A DNA stretch of 6,743 bases from NCBI GenBank assembly GCA_947254465.1, contig CAMYEU010000096.1, positions 1-6,743 on the forward strand, written 5' to 3'. The notes below the pieces were generated by a model that was given only the letters and a program-made list of their open reading frames with translations, made no database searches and was not told where the DNA came from. Shown here one piece after another: positions 1-5,689 of this stretch. How positions within the stretch are numbered: the first letter of the stretch is position 1; every line of letters starts with the position of its first letter. Origin of the DNA: an uncultured Gemella sp. Lineage in GTDB: Bacteria; Bacillota; Bacilli; Staphylococcales; Gemellaceae. The translations under genes and the position numbers were made by a program.

Positions 1-372
1 TTTAAAAAAAATGGAATGTCGGTGAATAAGTTTTTTAGTAATAGTTATTTTACACATAGTCACGAGGAATCAATAAATCAAGTGGCTAATGGAACAGTGA
101 AAGCAGCAATAGTTGACGATTGGGCATTACAGTATTTGTATAACAATTTCCCTGATACAGCTTTTAATATTAAAATTATAAAGACATTTCCTGAGGTTGC
201 AACAGGGCCAGTAGTAACACATAAAAATTATGAAGAAAAAGATAAACTTAAACAAATATTAATATCAATAAATCAAGATGCTAATATAAAAAATACATTG
301 TCACAGCTACAAATTGAAAAATATGAAGAAACAAAGGCTAGTGATTATCCAAATTTAATAAGTGAGGATTAG
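1..372 (+). CDS. PhnD-like phosphate/phosphonate-type substrate-binding protein, C-terminal part (5'-truncated by window edge)
   Basis: The frame is open from base 1 to the TAG at 370-372, so the 123 visible residues are the C-terminal part of a longer protein and the internal ATG at 16 is not its start. The pattern SHEESINQVANGTVKAAIVD, then a tryptophan, then FPEVATGPVVTHKN, matches the second lobe of periplasmic-type binding proteins of the PhnD/phosphonate-bd family: the 'H...A..G..DAA..D' block followed by 'P..P.V'. The missing N-terminus would be expected to carry a lipoprotein signal; this is inference. No ABC permease or ATPase gene follows. Instead a histidine kinase starts 3 nt after the stop. 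This suggests the protein is a ligand-sensing accessory of the kinase, as HptA is for HptS in Staphylococcus aureus, and not an import component. The ligand is unknown; a phosphate ester is plausible because glpT is adjacent. Family call fairly sure, sensor role inferred. Confidence 0.8.
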   Translation, partial: FKKNGMSVNKFFSNSYFTHSHEESINQVANGTVKAAIVDDWALQYLYNNFPDTAFNIKIIKTFPEVATGPVVTHKNYEEKDKLKQILISINQDANIKNTLSQLQIEKYEETKASDYPNLISED

Positions 373-375
373 CAT

Positions 376-1761
376 ATGGCGAAGTTAAAGATAAAAAATA
401 AGATTATTATATTTTTCATTGTAATTTATACGATATACTTAAGTGTAATTTTAGCGTATACTTATGTTAATAATAAAAATATATTGGAAAGTGCTCTAAA
501 AGATAGAATTACGCAGACTTACTATCAACTTTCAGGTAATATTTCAGAAAATATAAAAACAGAAAACACGTATGAGATACATCAGAAGATACATAGTGCT
601 TCATTAAATAGTGAAGTAGCTTATATTATAGTTTATGATAATGAGAAAAATATTCTAGGTAAAACATTAAAAGAAGTCCCTCAAAAAATTGTAACATTCA
701 GTGATGAACAGTTAAATAATTTTAAAAAATATAGAAGTTCAAAAGGTGAGTTATTAGAATATATTTCATCTATAGATGATGTTAATATTGGTTATATAAG
801 AATTGGTTTTTATACAAAAGATATTTATATGAAAACATATAGTCAATTTTTAAGAATATTAATTCTAAATATGATAGTATTTGTTATGTTATTAGTTATT
901 GCGTATTATGTTTCTAAACTAATTGAAAAACCCGTTCAAGATTTAACTTTAGTAACAGATGAAATTATACGTGAGGGTGACTATAGGACTAAAATTGAAA
1001 AAGACAATTATAGTAGGGATTTTCATGTTCTTGTTAGTTCTATAAATGAAATGGTTGAAAATAATAAAAAGAACAAGAAATTAAATAATTATCTATTGAA
1101 TAAAATATTTAGAATTCAAGAAGAAGAGAAAAAAATGCTCTCAAGGGAACTTCATGATGAAGTAAGCCAATCTCTAGCTAGTTTATTATTTCTTATAAGT
1201 AACTTAGTAGAAAAAGAAAGTGATAAAAAGAAAAAAGACAGGTTGATATTGATTCAGTCTGAAATAGAAAATAGCTTAAGTAATATTAGAAATATTGCTG
1301 TTAATTTAAGACCACCTAGTGCGGAATTAAGTTTAAGTGAAGTAATTACGAAATATGTTGAGGATTATAAAAATTTATATGGGATAGATGTCAATTTCTA
1401 TTCTAACTATGAAGGTGGTAAAAATAATAACTTTGATATTACGTTATATCGTATTGTACAAGAATCACTATCAAATATAAAACGACATTCTGGTGCTACA
1501 GAAGTACAAATTAAATTATATGAAAATACAGATTATATAATTTTAACTATTGCAGATAATGGAATAGGATTGACTAAAGAACGTGTGGAATTAGCAAAAA
1601 AACAAGGACGTTTAGGAATATATGGGATACAGGAAAGAATTTTTGATTTTTCTGGTGAATTTAAATTATTAAAAAATAACAAGTATGCAACTATACTTAT
1701 GTGTAAATTTAAAACAGAAATGATAATAGAGGAGAAAAATGATGAAAATATTATTGATTGA
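376..1761 (+). CDS. Membrane sensor histidine kinase, NarL/UhpB type (HisKA_3 + HATPase)
   Basis: This 461-residue kinase should autophosphorylate and pass phosphate to the regulator encoded next. Transmembrane helix 1 spans about residues 10-31, an extracellular sensor region of about 125 residues follows, and helix 2 lies at about 159-180. A HAMP-like linker starts at about 182 (KLIEKPVQDL). The dimerisation/phosphoacceptor domain has the HisKA_3 signature RELHDEVSQSLASL with the phosphorylated His at 260 followed by Asp261. The ATPase domain shows an N-box (ESLSNIKRHSGA, Asn367), a G1 box (DNGIG, 394-398) and a G2 region (GRLGIYGIQERI, 411-422), so it looks catalytically complete. The ATG at 376 has GTGAGG 8 nt upstream and lies 3 nt after the binding-protein stop; the 3' end overlaps the regulator gene by 23 bp. 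Tight packing implies one operon. The extracellular domain probably contacts the binding protein (inference). Confidence 0.93.
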   Translation: MAKLKIKNKIIIFFIVIYTIYLSVILAYTYVNNKNILESALKDRITQTYYQLSGNISENIKTENTYEIHQKIHSASLNSEVAYIIVYDNEKNILGKTLKEVPQKIVTFSDEQLNNFKKYRSSKGELLEYISSIDDVNIGYIRIGFYTKDIYMKTYSQFLRILILNMIVFVMLLVIAYYVSKLIEKPVQDLTLVTDEIIREGDYRTKIEKDNYSRDFHVLVSSINEMVENNKKNKKLNNYLLNKIFRIQEEEKKMLSRELHDEVSQSLASLLFLISNLVEKESDKKKKDRLILIQSEIENSLSNIRNIAVNLRPPSAELSLSEVITKYVEDYKNLYGIDVNFYSNYEGGKNNNFDITLYRIVQESLSNIKRHSGATEVQIKLYENTDYIILTIADNGIGLTKERVELAKKQGRLGIYGIQERIFDFSGEFKLLKNNKYATILMCKFKTEMIIEEKNDENIID

Positions 1762-2359
1762 TGATCACAAATTGATAAAAATTGGTATAAAAGTTCTTCT
1801 AGAAGATAACATGGAATTTAGTGGTATTGATGATTGTTCAAGCAAAAAAGAATTTTTAGAAAAGATTAATAATAATATTTATGATTTGTTTATATGTGAT
1901 ATATCATTACCAGATGGAAGTGGATATGATATATTAGAAGTTATAAAAGAAAAGAAAATAAATACAAAAGTAATTATTTTAAGTATGCATGAAGATAAAT
2001 CTTATATAAAAAAAGCATTTAAATTAGGGGCTTCTGGTTATGTAACAAAGAGTACAGCTCATGAAGAAATACTTCAAGCTATTGATAAAGTTATGTTAAA
2101 AGATGAAATATATCTAAATGATAAATATACTACGATTTTCTATGAATTATTCAAAGAGGATAAAGAAATCGAACTTAGCGAAAGAGAAAAAGAAGTAGGT
2201 AGATATATTGTAGAAGGTTATACACTCACAGATATTGGAGAAAAATTATTTCTAAGTGTTAAAACTGTGGATACGTATAAAAAACGTCTAATGGAAAAAA
2301 CTAATACGAAAAAAAGAAGTGAGCTAGTAGAATATTTAAAATCTAACTTAATCTTATAG
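1739..2359 (+). CDS. Response regulator, NarL/LuxR family (REC + HTH_LuxR)
   Basis: This 206-residue regulator is the partner of the upstream kinase. The receiver domain (about 1-120) has the acidic pair Asp8/Asp9, the phosphoacceptor Asp54 in CDISLPDGSGYD, Ser82 in the switch position (LSMHED) and Lys104 (GYVTK). The C-terminal LuxR-type helix-turn-helix spans about 145-203 (LSEREKEV ... SVKTVDTYKKRL), the usual arrangement of UhpA, NarL and DegU. Two ATGs are adjacent, at 1739 and 1742. The SD AGAGGAG (1728-1734) sits 4 nt from the first and 7 nt from the second, so translation may start at 1742, giving MKILLIDDH. The overlap with the kinase gene implies translational coupling. The likely target is the convergent glpT gene, by analogy with UhpA-uhpT and HptR-uhpT. 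That link is inferred from position only. Confidence 0.93.
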   Translation: MMKILLIDDHKLIKIGIKVLLEDNMEFSGIDDCSSKKEFLEKINNNIYDLFICDISLPDGSGYDILEVIKEKKINTKVIILSMHEDKSYIKKAFKLGASGYVTKSTAHEEILQAIDKVMLKDEIYLNDKYTTIFYELFKEDKEIELSEREKEVGRYIVEGYTLTDIGEKLFLSVKTVDTYKKRLMEKTNTKKRSELVEYLKSNLIL

Positions 2360-2371
2360 AGAATGTAATTT

Positions 2372-2415
2372 ATACAGGACATAGAAGTATACTGGTCCTG
2401 TATTTTTATTTCTTT
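2372..2415 (+). terminator. Intrinsic terminator of the sensor operon
   Basis: A perfect 9-bp inverted repeat, ATACAGGAC (2372-2380) and GTCCTGTAT (2395-2403), encloses a 14-nt loop and runs into TTTTTATTTCTTTT. It lies 12 nt after the response-regulator stop codon and should end transcripts of the + strand operon before they run into glpT. Confidence 0.85.
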
Positions 2416-2431
2416 TGATACTAATCTTAAT

Positions 2432-2488
2432 AAAAACATCTCTATCATTTAAGGAGGATTAATAATCTTAGTTGATAGAGATGTTTTT
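2432..2488 (-). terminator. glpT terminator hairpin with an anti-Shine-Dalgarno loop
   Basis: A perfect 16-bp stem (2432-2447 with 2473-2488) starts 4 nt after the glpT stop codon on the minus strand. The stem ends in an A-run and a T-run, so it could work as a terminator in both directions. The loop is unusually long, 25 nt. In the glpT mRNA it reads ...UCCUCCUUAAA, complementary to a strong SD; read on the + strand the same bases give AAGGAGG (2451-2457). No start codon at a usable distance follows that AAGGAGG, so it does not serve a gene here. A short inner pairing (TAAG 2450-2453 with CTTA 2467-2470) may close part of the loop. Confidence 0.85.
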
Positions 2489-2492
2489 TATA

Positions 2493-3830
2493 TTAGTTTT
2501 CTAATTGTTTAGATGTTTTCTTGAATAATGTTAATGCGATGAATACGAATGCTAATACACAAGAAATAATTAATGCGTAGAAACCTCCGTTCCATCCGAA
2601 CACGTCAACAAGTTTACCCATTACATAACCAGCACTTGCTGATCCAAGTAGGTAACCGAATAGACCAGTAAGACCAGTAGCTGTACCTGTAGCAACACGA
2701 GGAACTAAGTCCGCTGCTTGAAGACCAATCATCATAACAGGTCCGTAGATTAAGAATCCGATAGCTACTAGACAGATGTTATCGATAAGTGGATTACCTG
2801 GAGGGTTTTTCCAGTAAATGAATACTGCAACAAGTACTCCTGTTAAGAATAATAACATTGGAGGAGCACGGTGTCCTTTGAACACTTTGTCACTTAAGTA
2901 ACCACTAGCTAACATACCAAAGATACCAGCATATTCATATAAGAAGTAAGCCCAGCTTTGTTTGTCAACAGAGAAGTGTTTTACTTCTTTTAAGTATGTT
3001 GGAGCCCAGTCGATAATTCCGTAACGTACGAAGTATACGAATACGTTAGCAACTGCGATAGCCCATAGGAATTTATTGTTAATAATGTATTTAAAGAAGA
3101 TATCTTTTGCTGATAATGTATGAGCAGATTCAACTTTTTCTACAATTTTTTCACCTTTCCATTCATCTACAGGTGGTAAACCTTCAGATTCTGGAGTATC
3201 TTTCATTAGGTAGAACATAATAATTGCTAAGATAATAGCAATAGTCGCTGGTAAGTAGAATAATGATTGCCAAGCACCAAAAACAGAAAGTCCTAAAAGT
3301 GCAAGAGGTCCGATTAATCCACCACCAAGGTTGTGAGAAACGTTCCACCAACTCCACCAAGCACCACGCTCAGAAGCTGAGAACCAGTTAGTCATTGTTT
3401 TAGCACCAGGTGGGTAACCCATACCTTGGAACCATCCGTTAAGTGCTGATAAGAAAATCATTAATGTTAATGAAGATAGCACTGCAGGAACAAGACCAAA
3501 AATTAAGCTGACAGCAGCAGAAGCAACTAAACCAATAGTAATAAAGTACTTAGGATTACTTCTGTCTGATACGTTACCCATGATGAATTTACTGAAACCA
3601 TATGCTAATGATAGGGCAAGTGAAACTTTCCCTAAATCAGCTTTAGAGTAACCGTATTGGTCAATTAAATAAGGGATAGCAAGTGAGAAGTTTTTTCTAA
3701 TTAGATAGTACGCTGCGTATCCAATGAATACCCCTGAGAATACTTGCCATCGAAGTTTTTTATATTCAGCATCTGTACGAGCACTGTCGATTCTCGGTTT
3801 AGGTGCTGAAGCTTTTAGAAATGAGAACAT
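2493..3830 (-). CDS. glpT: Glycerol-3-phosphate transporter, OPA family of MFS
   Basis: This 445-residue inner-membrane antiporter should take up sn-glycerol 3-phosphate in exchange for phosphate. The sequence follows Escherichia coli GlpT closely along its whole length, as far as I can recall that protein: GYAAYYLIRKNF near the N-terminus, GFSKFIMGNVSDRSNP, NGWFQGMGYPPGAKTM, FVYFVRYGIIDWAPTYLKEV, SWAYFLYEYAG and IGFLIYGPVMMIGL. Residues tied to substrate binding in GlpT are present: Arg45, Lys46, His166 (His165 in E. coli), Arg269, Asp274 and Glu299. Staphylococcal-type UhpT is clearly less similar, so hexose phosphates are the weaker alternative substrate. The ATG has the SD AAGGAGG (minus strand of 3839-3845). 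GC content and use of TTC, TAC and ATC codons are visibly higher than in neighbouring genes, which suggests high expression. It converges on the sensor operon and has its own promoter and terminator. Confidence 0.93.
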   Translation of the reverse strand: MFSFLKASAPKPRIDSARTDAEYKKLRWQVFSGVFIGYAAYYLIRKNFSLAIPYLIDQYGYSKADLGKVSLALSLAYGFSKFIMGNVSDRSNPKYFITIGLVASAAVSLIFGLVPAVLSSLTLMIFLSALNGWFQGMGYPPGAKTMTNWFSASERGAWWSWWNVSHNLGGGLIGPLALLGLSVFGAWQSLFYLPATIAIILAIIMFYLMKDTPESEGLPPVDEWKGEKIVEKVESAHTLSAKDIFFKYIINNKFLWAIAVANVFVYFVRYGIIDWAPTYLKEVKHFSVDKQSWAYFLYEYAGIFGMLASGYLSDKVFKGHRAPPMLLFLTGVLVAVFIYWKNPPGNPLIDNICLVAIGFLIYGPVMMIGLQAADLVPRVATGTATGLTGLFGYLLGSASAGYVMGKLVDVFGWNGGFYALIISCVLAFVFIALTLFKKTSKQLEN

Positions 3831-3975
3831 TTTAAATTCCTCCTTAACTTCAATTATATATAATATTAAATTAAAATAGTTTGATATGTAGAAAAACCTT
3901 TTTATTTAGAAGTTTTATCTGCAATAGTATAATTGTTAATTGCTTATTTACTTAAACTATTTAACTTATAAAATT

Positions 3976-4004
3976 ATTATATAAGACTGGAAAGCGTTTG
4001 TAAA
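3976..4004 (-). promoter_or_regulatory. glpT promoter (sigma-A type)
   Basis: On the minus strand TTTACA (3999-4004) is followed after exactly 17 bp by TATAAT (3976-3981). Transcription should begin near 3969, giving a leader of about 139 nt before the glpT start codon. I see no convincing terminator or riboswitch in that leader. It does contain an AT-rich dyad: AAACTATTTAA at 3954-3964 against TTAAAATAGTTT at 3871-3882. Confidence 0.8.
3988..4003 (-). promoter_or_regulatory. CcpA (cre)-like site over the glpT promoter
   Basis: TGGAAAGCGTTTGTAA on the + strand (TTACAAACGCTTTCCA on the minus strand) has the palindromic AAAGCGTTT core of catabolite-responsive elements. It deviates from WTGNAANCGNWNNCW at two positions in either orientation. 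It overlaps the -35 box and spacer of the glpT promoter, where binding of CcpA would block RNA polymerase. Carbon catabolite repression of glycerol-3-phosphate uptake is well known in Bacilli; its operation here is inferred. Confidence 0.65.
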
Positions 4005-4040
4005 TGGCATTGTATAAAGTTTTTGTCTTTTAGAAAATAC

Positions 4041-4074
4041 CTTACACTTTTTGTAAGAAAAAACCCTACAAAAA
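4041..4074. repeat. Two overlapping inverted repeats between the divergent promoters
   Basis: CTTACA (4041-4046) and TGTAAG (4052-4057) form a 6-bp dyad with a 5-nt spacer. TTTTTGTA (4048-4055) and TACAAAAA (4067-4074) form an 8-bp dyad with an 11-nt spacer. The middle arm is shared, so three TACA-type half-sites sit side by side. They lie about 37 bp upstream of the glpT -35 box and just upstream of the marR -35 box. They could be binding sites for the NarL-type response regulator or another factor. Confidence 0.5.
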
Positions 4075-4079
4075 TAAAA

Positions 4080-4095
4080 AATTGACAAGTCAATT
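4080..4095. promoter_or_regulatory. Operator 1, 16-bp palindrome over the marR -35 box
   Basis: AATTGACAAGTCAATT is an inverted repeat with perfect 7-bp arms (AATTGAC/GTCAATT) around AA. It is identical in all 16 bases to the copy at 4125-4140. It contains the promoter's TTGACA, so a repressor bound here would exclude RNA polymerase. Size and symmetry fit a MarR dimer, and the gene that follows encodes a MarR protein, so autoregulation is likely. Confidence 0.85.
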
Positions 4096-4110
4096 ATAAT
4101 ATAGTAGGAT
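4082..4110 (+). promoter_or_regulatory. Promoter of the marR operon
   Basis: A consensus -35 box TTGACA (4082-4087) is followed after 17 bp by TAGGAT (4105-4110), a 4/6 match to the -10 consensus. Transcription should start near 4117, placing operator 2 at about +9 to +24. The nearby TATAAT (4095-4100) is too close to this -35 box to pair with it. Confidence 0.65.
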
Positions 4111-4124
4111 TATTTATATCGGAT

Positions 4125-4140
4125 AATTGACAAGTCAATT
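4125..4140. promoter_or_regulatory. Operator 2, second copy of the 16-bp palindrome
   Basis: This is an exact second copy of AATTGACAAGTCAATT, 45 bp from the first (start to start). It lies between the predicted transcription start and the marR ribosome binding site. Two identical sites bracketing the promoter suggest tight or cooperative repression. A TTG inside this site (4127-4129) is in frame with marR but has no SD and is not the start. Confidence 0.85.
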
Positions 4141-4143
4141 GAT

Positions 4144-4151
4144 AAAGGAGG
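4144..4151 (+). promoter_or_regulatory. Ribosome binding site deciding the marR start
   Basis: AAAGGAGG lies 5 nt before the ATG at 4157. It fixes that ATG as the start, over the in-frame TTG at 4127, which falls within operator 2. Confidence 0.9.
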
Positions 4152-4156
4152 AAAAT

Positions 4157-4570
4157 ATGGACGTTAAAGAATTTGTAAAATTACTACATGAAATAAAATT
4201 ATTAGAGAGGAAAGTTACAAATATTTTCGAGGGGAAATTGGGAATTAGTTTAACCAGATTCCAAATAATTAAATATTTGTATGAAGTAGAGGTCGCTACA
4301 CCTAAGCAAATGGCACAAATATTAGAAATAGATGCAGCTGCTATAACAAGGCATTTGAAAAAATTGGAAGAGGGAGGATATGTAAGAAAAAGACGTAATG
4401 AAGATAATAATAGGGAAGTGTTAGTTGAAATTACACAATTTTCTATGAGTAAGATAAATCAGTGCGTCAAAGAAACTAATATTAGAACGTTAATTGATGA
4501 GGAGTTTACAGATGATGATTTTAAACAGTTGGAAATTCTTCTTAATAAATTTAATGATAATTTAAAATAA
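4157..4570 (+). CDS. MarR-family transcriptional regulator
   Basis: This 137-residue protein has the MarR winged-helix fold: an N-terminal dimerisation helix (about 1-25), LGISLTRFQIIKYLYE (28-43), the helix-turn-helix with recognition helix (about 49-73, TPKQMAQILEIDAAAITRHL), the wing (about 74-92, GYVRKRRNEDNNREVLVEIT, with the D..R pattern common in MarR wings) and C-terminal dimerisation helices. The only cysteine is Cys103, in the C-terminal region, so there is no N-terminal sensing cysteine as in OhrR; a small-molecule effector or another cue is more likely. Two identical palindromes around its promoter make it a probable repressor of itself and of the two genes behind it. The gap to the next gene is 14 nt. 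The effector cannot be told from the sequence. Confidence 0.93.
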   Translation: MDVKEFVKLLHEIKLLERKVTNIFEGKLGISLTRFQIIKYLYEVEVATPKQMAQILEIDAAAITRHLKKLEEGGYVRKRRNEDNNREVLVEITQFSMSKINQCVKETNIRTLIDEEFTDDDFKQLEILLNKFNDNLK

Positions 4571-4584
4571 AAGAGGTATAAAGG

Positions 4585-4944
4585 ATGAGTATAATAACAA
4601 CAATTTTAACAGTATTAGTAGCATTATTATTTTTCTATATTATGTATTTAGAAACTTTTGCTACAGATTCTGATAGTACAAGTAGAGTATTTAATATAGA
4701 AAAAGAGGAATTACAAAGACCTAATCTGAATACATTATTTAAAAATCAAGGTGTATATAATGGATTAATTGGAGTTGGATTACTGTACGGAGCATTTTTA
4801 TCAAGAAATCCTAAAGAAATTGTAGGAATGTTATTAATTTATATTATTCTTGTTGCAATTTACGGTGGTTTAACTAGTGATAAGAAGATAATTATAAAAC
4901 AAGGTGGTTTACCAATATTGGCTTTAATTTCATTATTATTCTAA
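4585..4944 (+). CDS. DUF1304-family small membrane protein
   Basis: This 119-residue protein has four predicted membrane helices at about 2-22, 58-72, 79-96 and 106-119. It carries motifs I associate with the DUF1304 family: YLETFA at the end of helix 1 (21-26), NQGVYNG before helix 2 (54-60) and QGGLP before helix 4 (106-110). Length and topology are normal for the family. The biochemical role of DUF1304 is not established, so none is claimed. The SD AAAGAGG (4570-4576) lies 8 nt before the ATG and overlaps the last base of the marR stop codon. Its stop codon is part of the SD of the next gene. It is therefore translated as the middle member of a tightly packed operon under MarR. Confidence 0.85.
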   Translation: MSIITTILTVLVALLFFYIMYLETFATDSDSTSRVFNIEKEELQRPNLNTLFKNQGVYNGLIGVGLLYGAFLSRNPKEIVGMLLIYIILVAIYGGLTSDKKIIIKQGGLPILALISLLF

Positions 4945-4956
4945 GGAGGAATTAAA

Positions 4957-5601
4957 ATGGGGAATACTGTAGCAATAATAGGTGCAACGGGTGCTGTAGG
5001 TAAAGAAATTTTAAAAGAAATATTAGATGGTAATTTCTACGAGAAAATTTATATTCTTGGGAGAAACTCTATATCACGATTACCAGAAGATGGTAGATTA
5101 ACTAAGATAGTTATAGACTTTGAAAATATGAGATTCGATACAAGTATTCTAGATGATGCAGATGTCTTTGCAGCTCTTGGAACAACAATAAAAATAGCAG
5201 GTTCAAAAGAAAATCAAAGGAAAATCGATGTTGATTATACCGTGAATTTCGCAAAACTTTGTGAAGAGAAAGTAAGAAGTTTTAATGTTGTCTCAGCTAT
5301 AGGTGCAAATAGTAAGTCGAAAAACTTCTATAGTTCATTGAAAGGTGAACTAGAGGATAAGCTAAAAGAGATGAATCTTGGAACGCTTAGAATATTTCAA
5401 CCATCACTTCTTATTACTAAACGCGATAATCAGAGATTTTTTGAGGAGTTATTGATGAGAATTTCTCCAATATTCCAAATTTTACTGAAAGGTAAAGCAA
5501 AAAAATATAGTCCGATTGAGGCTAGTCTATTTGGAAAAGAAATGGTCCGATTTGCACTAGAGTATAGGGGTACAGGGACATATACATATAATGATTTCTA
5601 A
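4957..5601 (+). CDS. TIP30-like NAD(P)-binding oxidoreductase (atypical SDR)
   Basis: This 214-residue Rossmann-fold protein has the dinucleotide-binding loop GATGAVG (9-15) and an arginine at 36 after the second strand (YILGR), which often favours NADP. A further strand contains ALGTT (73-77), and the SDR-type active-site residues are Ser113 (VVSAIGA), Tyr125 and Lys129 (YSSLKGELE). The stretch from Tyr125 through LRIFQPSLL resembles human HTATIP2/TIP30 and related bacterial atypical SDRs. It is probably a cytosolic NAD(P)-dependent reductase or dehydrogenase of unknown substrate. The SD TAAGGAGG (4942-4949) includes the stop codon of the DUF1304 gene, so the two should be translationally coupled. 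It is the last gene of the MarR operon. No strong T-rich terminator follows; the hairpin at 5690-5745 may serve. Confidence 0.88.
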   Translation: MGNTVAIIGATGAVGKEILKEILDGNFYEKIYILGRNSISRLPEDGRLTKIVIDFENMRFDTSILDDADVFAALGTTIKIAGSKENQRKIDVDYTVNFAKLCEEKVRSFNVVSAIGANSKSKNFYSSLKGELEDKLKEMNLGTLRIFQPSLLITKRDNQRFFEELLMRISPIFQILLKGKAKKYSPIEASLFGKEMVRFALEYRGTGTYTYNDF

Positions 5602-5689
5602 AAAGGTTAATATAAGAATTTATAGATACAATGATTTATTGATATATTAATTTGCTTTAAACTAGCTTTTGATATTTGATAAAGTTTGT
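5602..5689. other. AT-rich spacer after the oxidoreductase gene
   Basis: I see no gene, promoter or convincing terminator in this stretch. It leads into the hairpin repeat at 5690. Confidence 0.6.

Noticed and set aside
16..18. ATG at 16 as a true start of the first gene
   Set aside because: The frame is open to base 1, no SD precedes it, and the product would lack most of a binding-protein fold.
1..2359. Calling the sensor genes hptA, hptS and hptR
   Set aside because: The arrangement is similar, but the regulator here is LuxR/NarL type, and the HptR of staphylococci is, as I recall, AraC type; orthology is not supported.
2218..2448. Minus-strand ORF of 76 codons across the end of the response-regulator gene and the terminators
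   Set aside because: It overlaps the well-supported LuxR-type HTH coding region and two terminator hairpins, has no family resemblance, and is a shadow frame.
2451..2483. AAGGAGG at 2451-2457 as a ribosome binding site for a + strand gene
   Set aside because: The nearest ATG (2481) is 23 nt away and lies in the hairpin arm; no usable frame follows.
3831..3969. Riboswitch or antiterminator in the glpT leader
   Set aside because: No recognised aptamer sequence and no stem followed by a T-run; only weak AT-rich pairing.
4127..4156. TTG at 4127 as the start of the MarR gene, adding ten residues
   Set aside because: It lies inside operator 2 and has no SD, while ATG 4157 has AAAGGAGG at a good distance.
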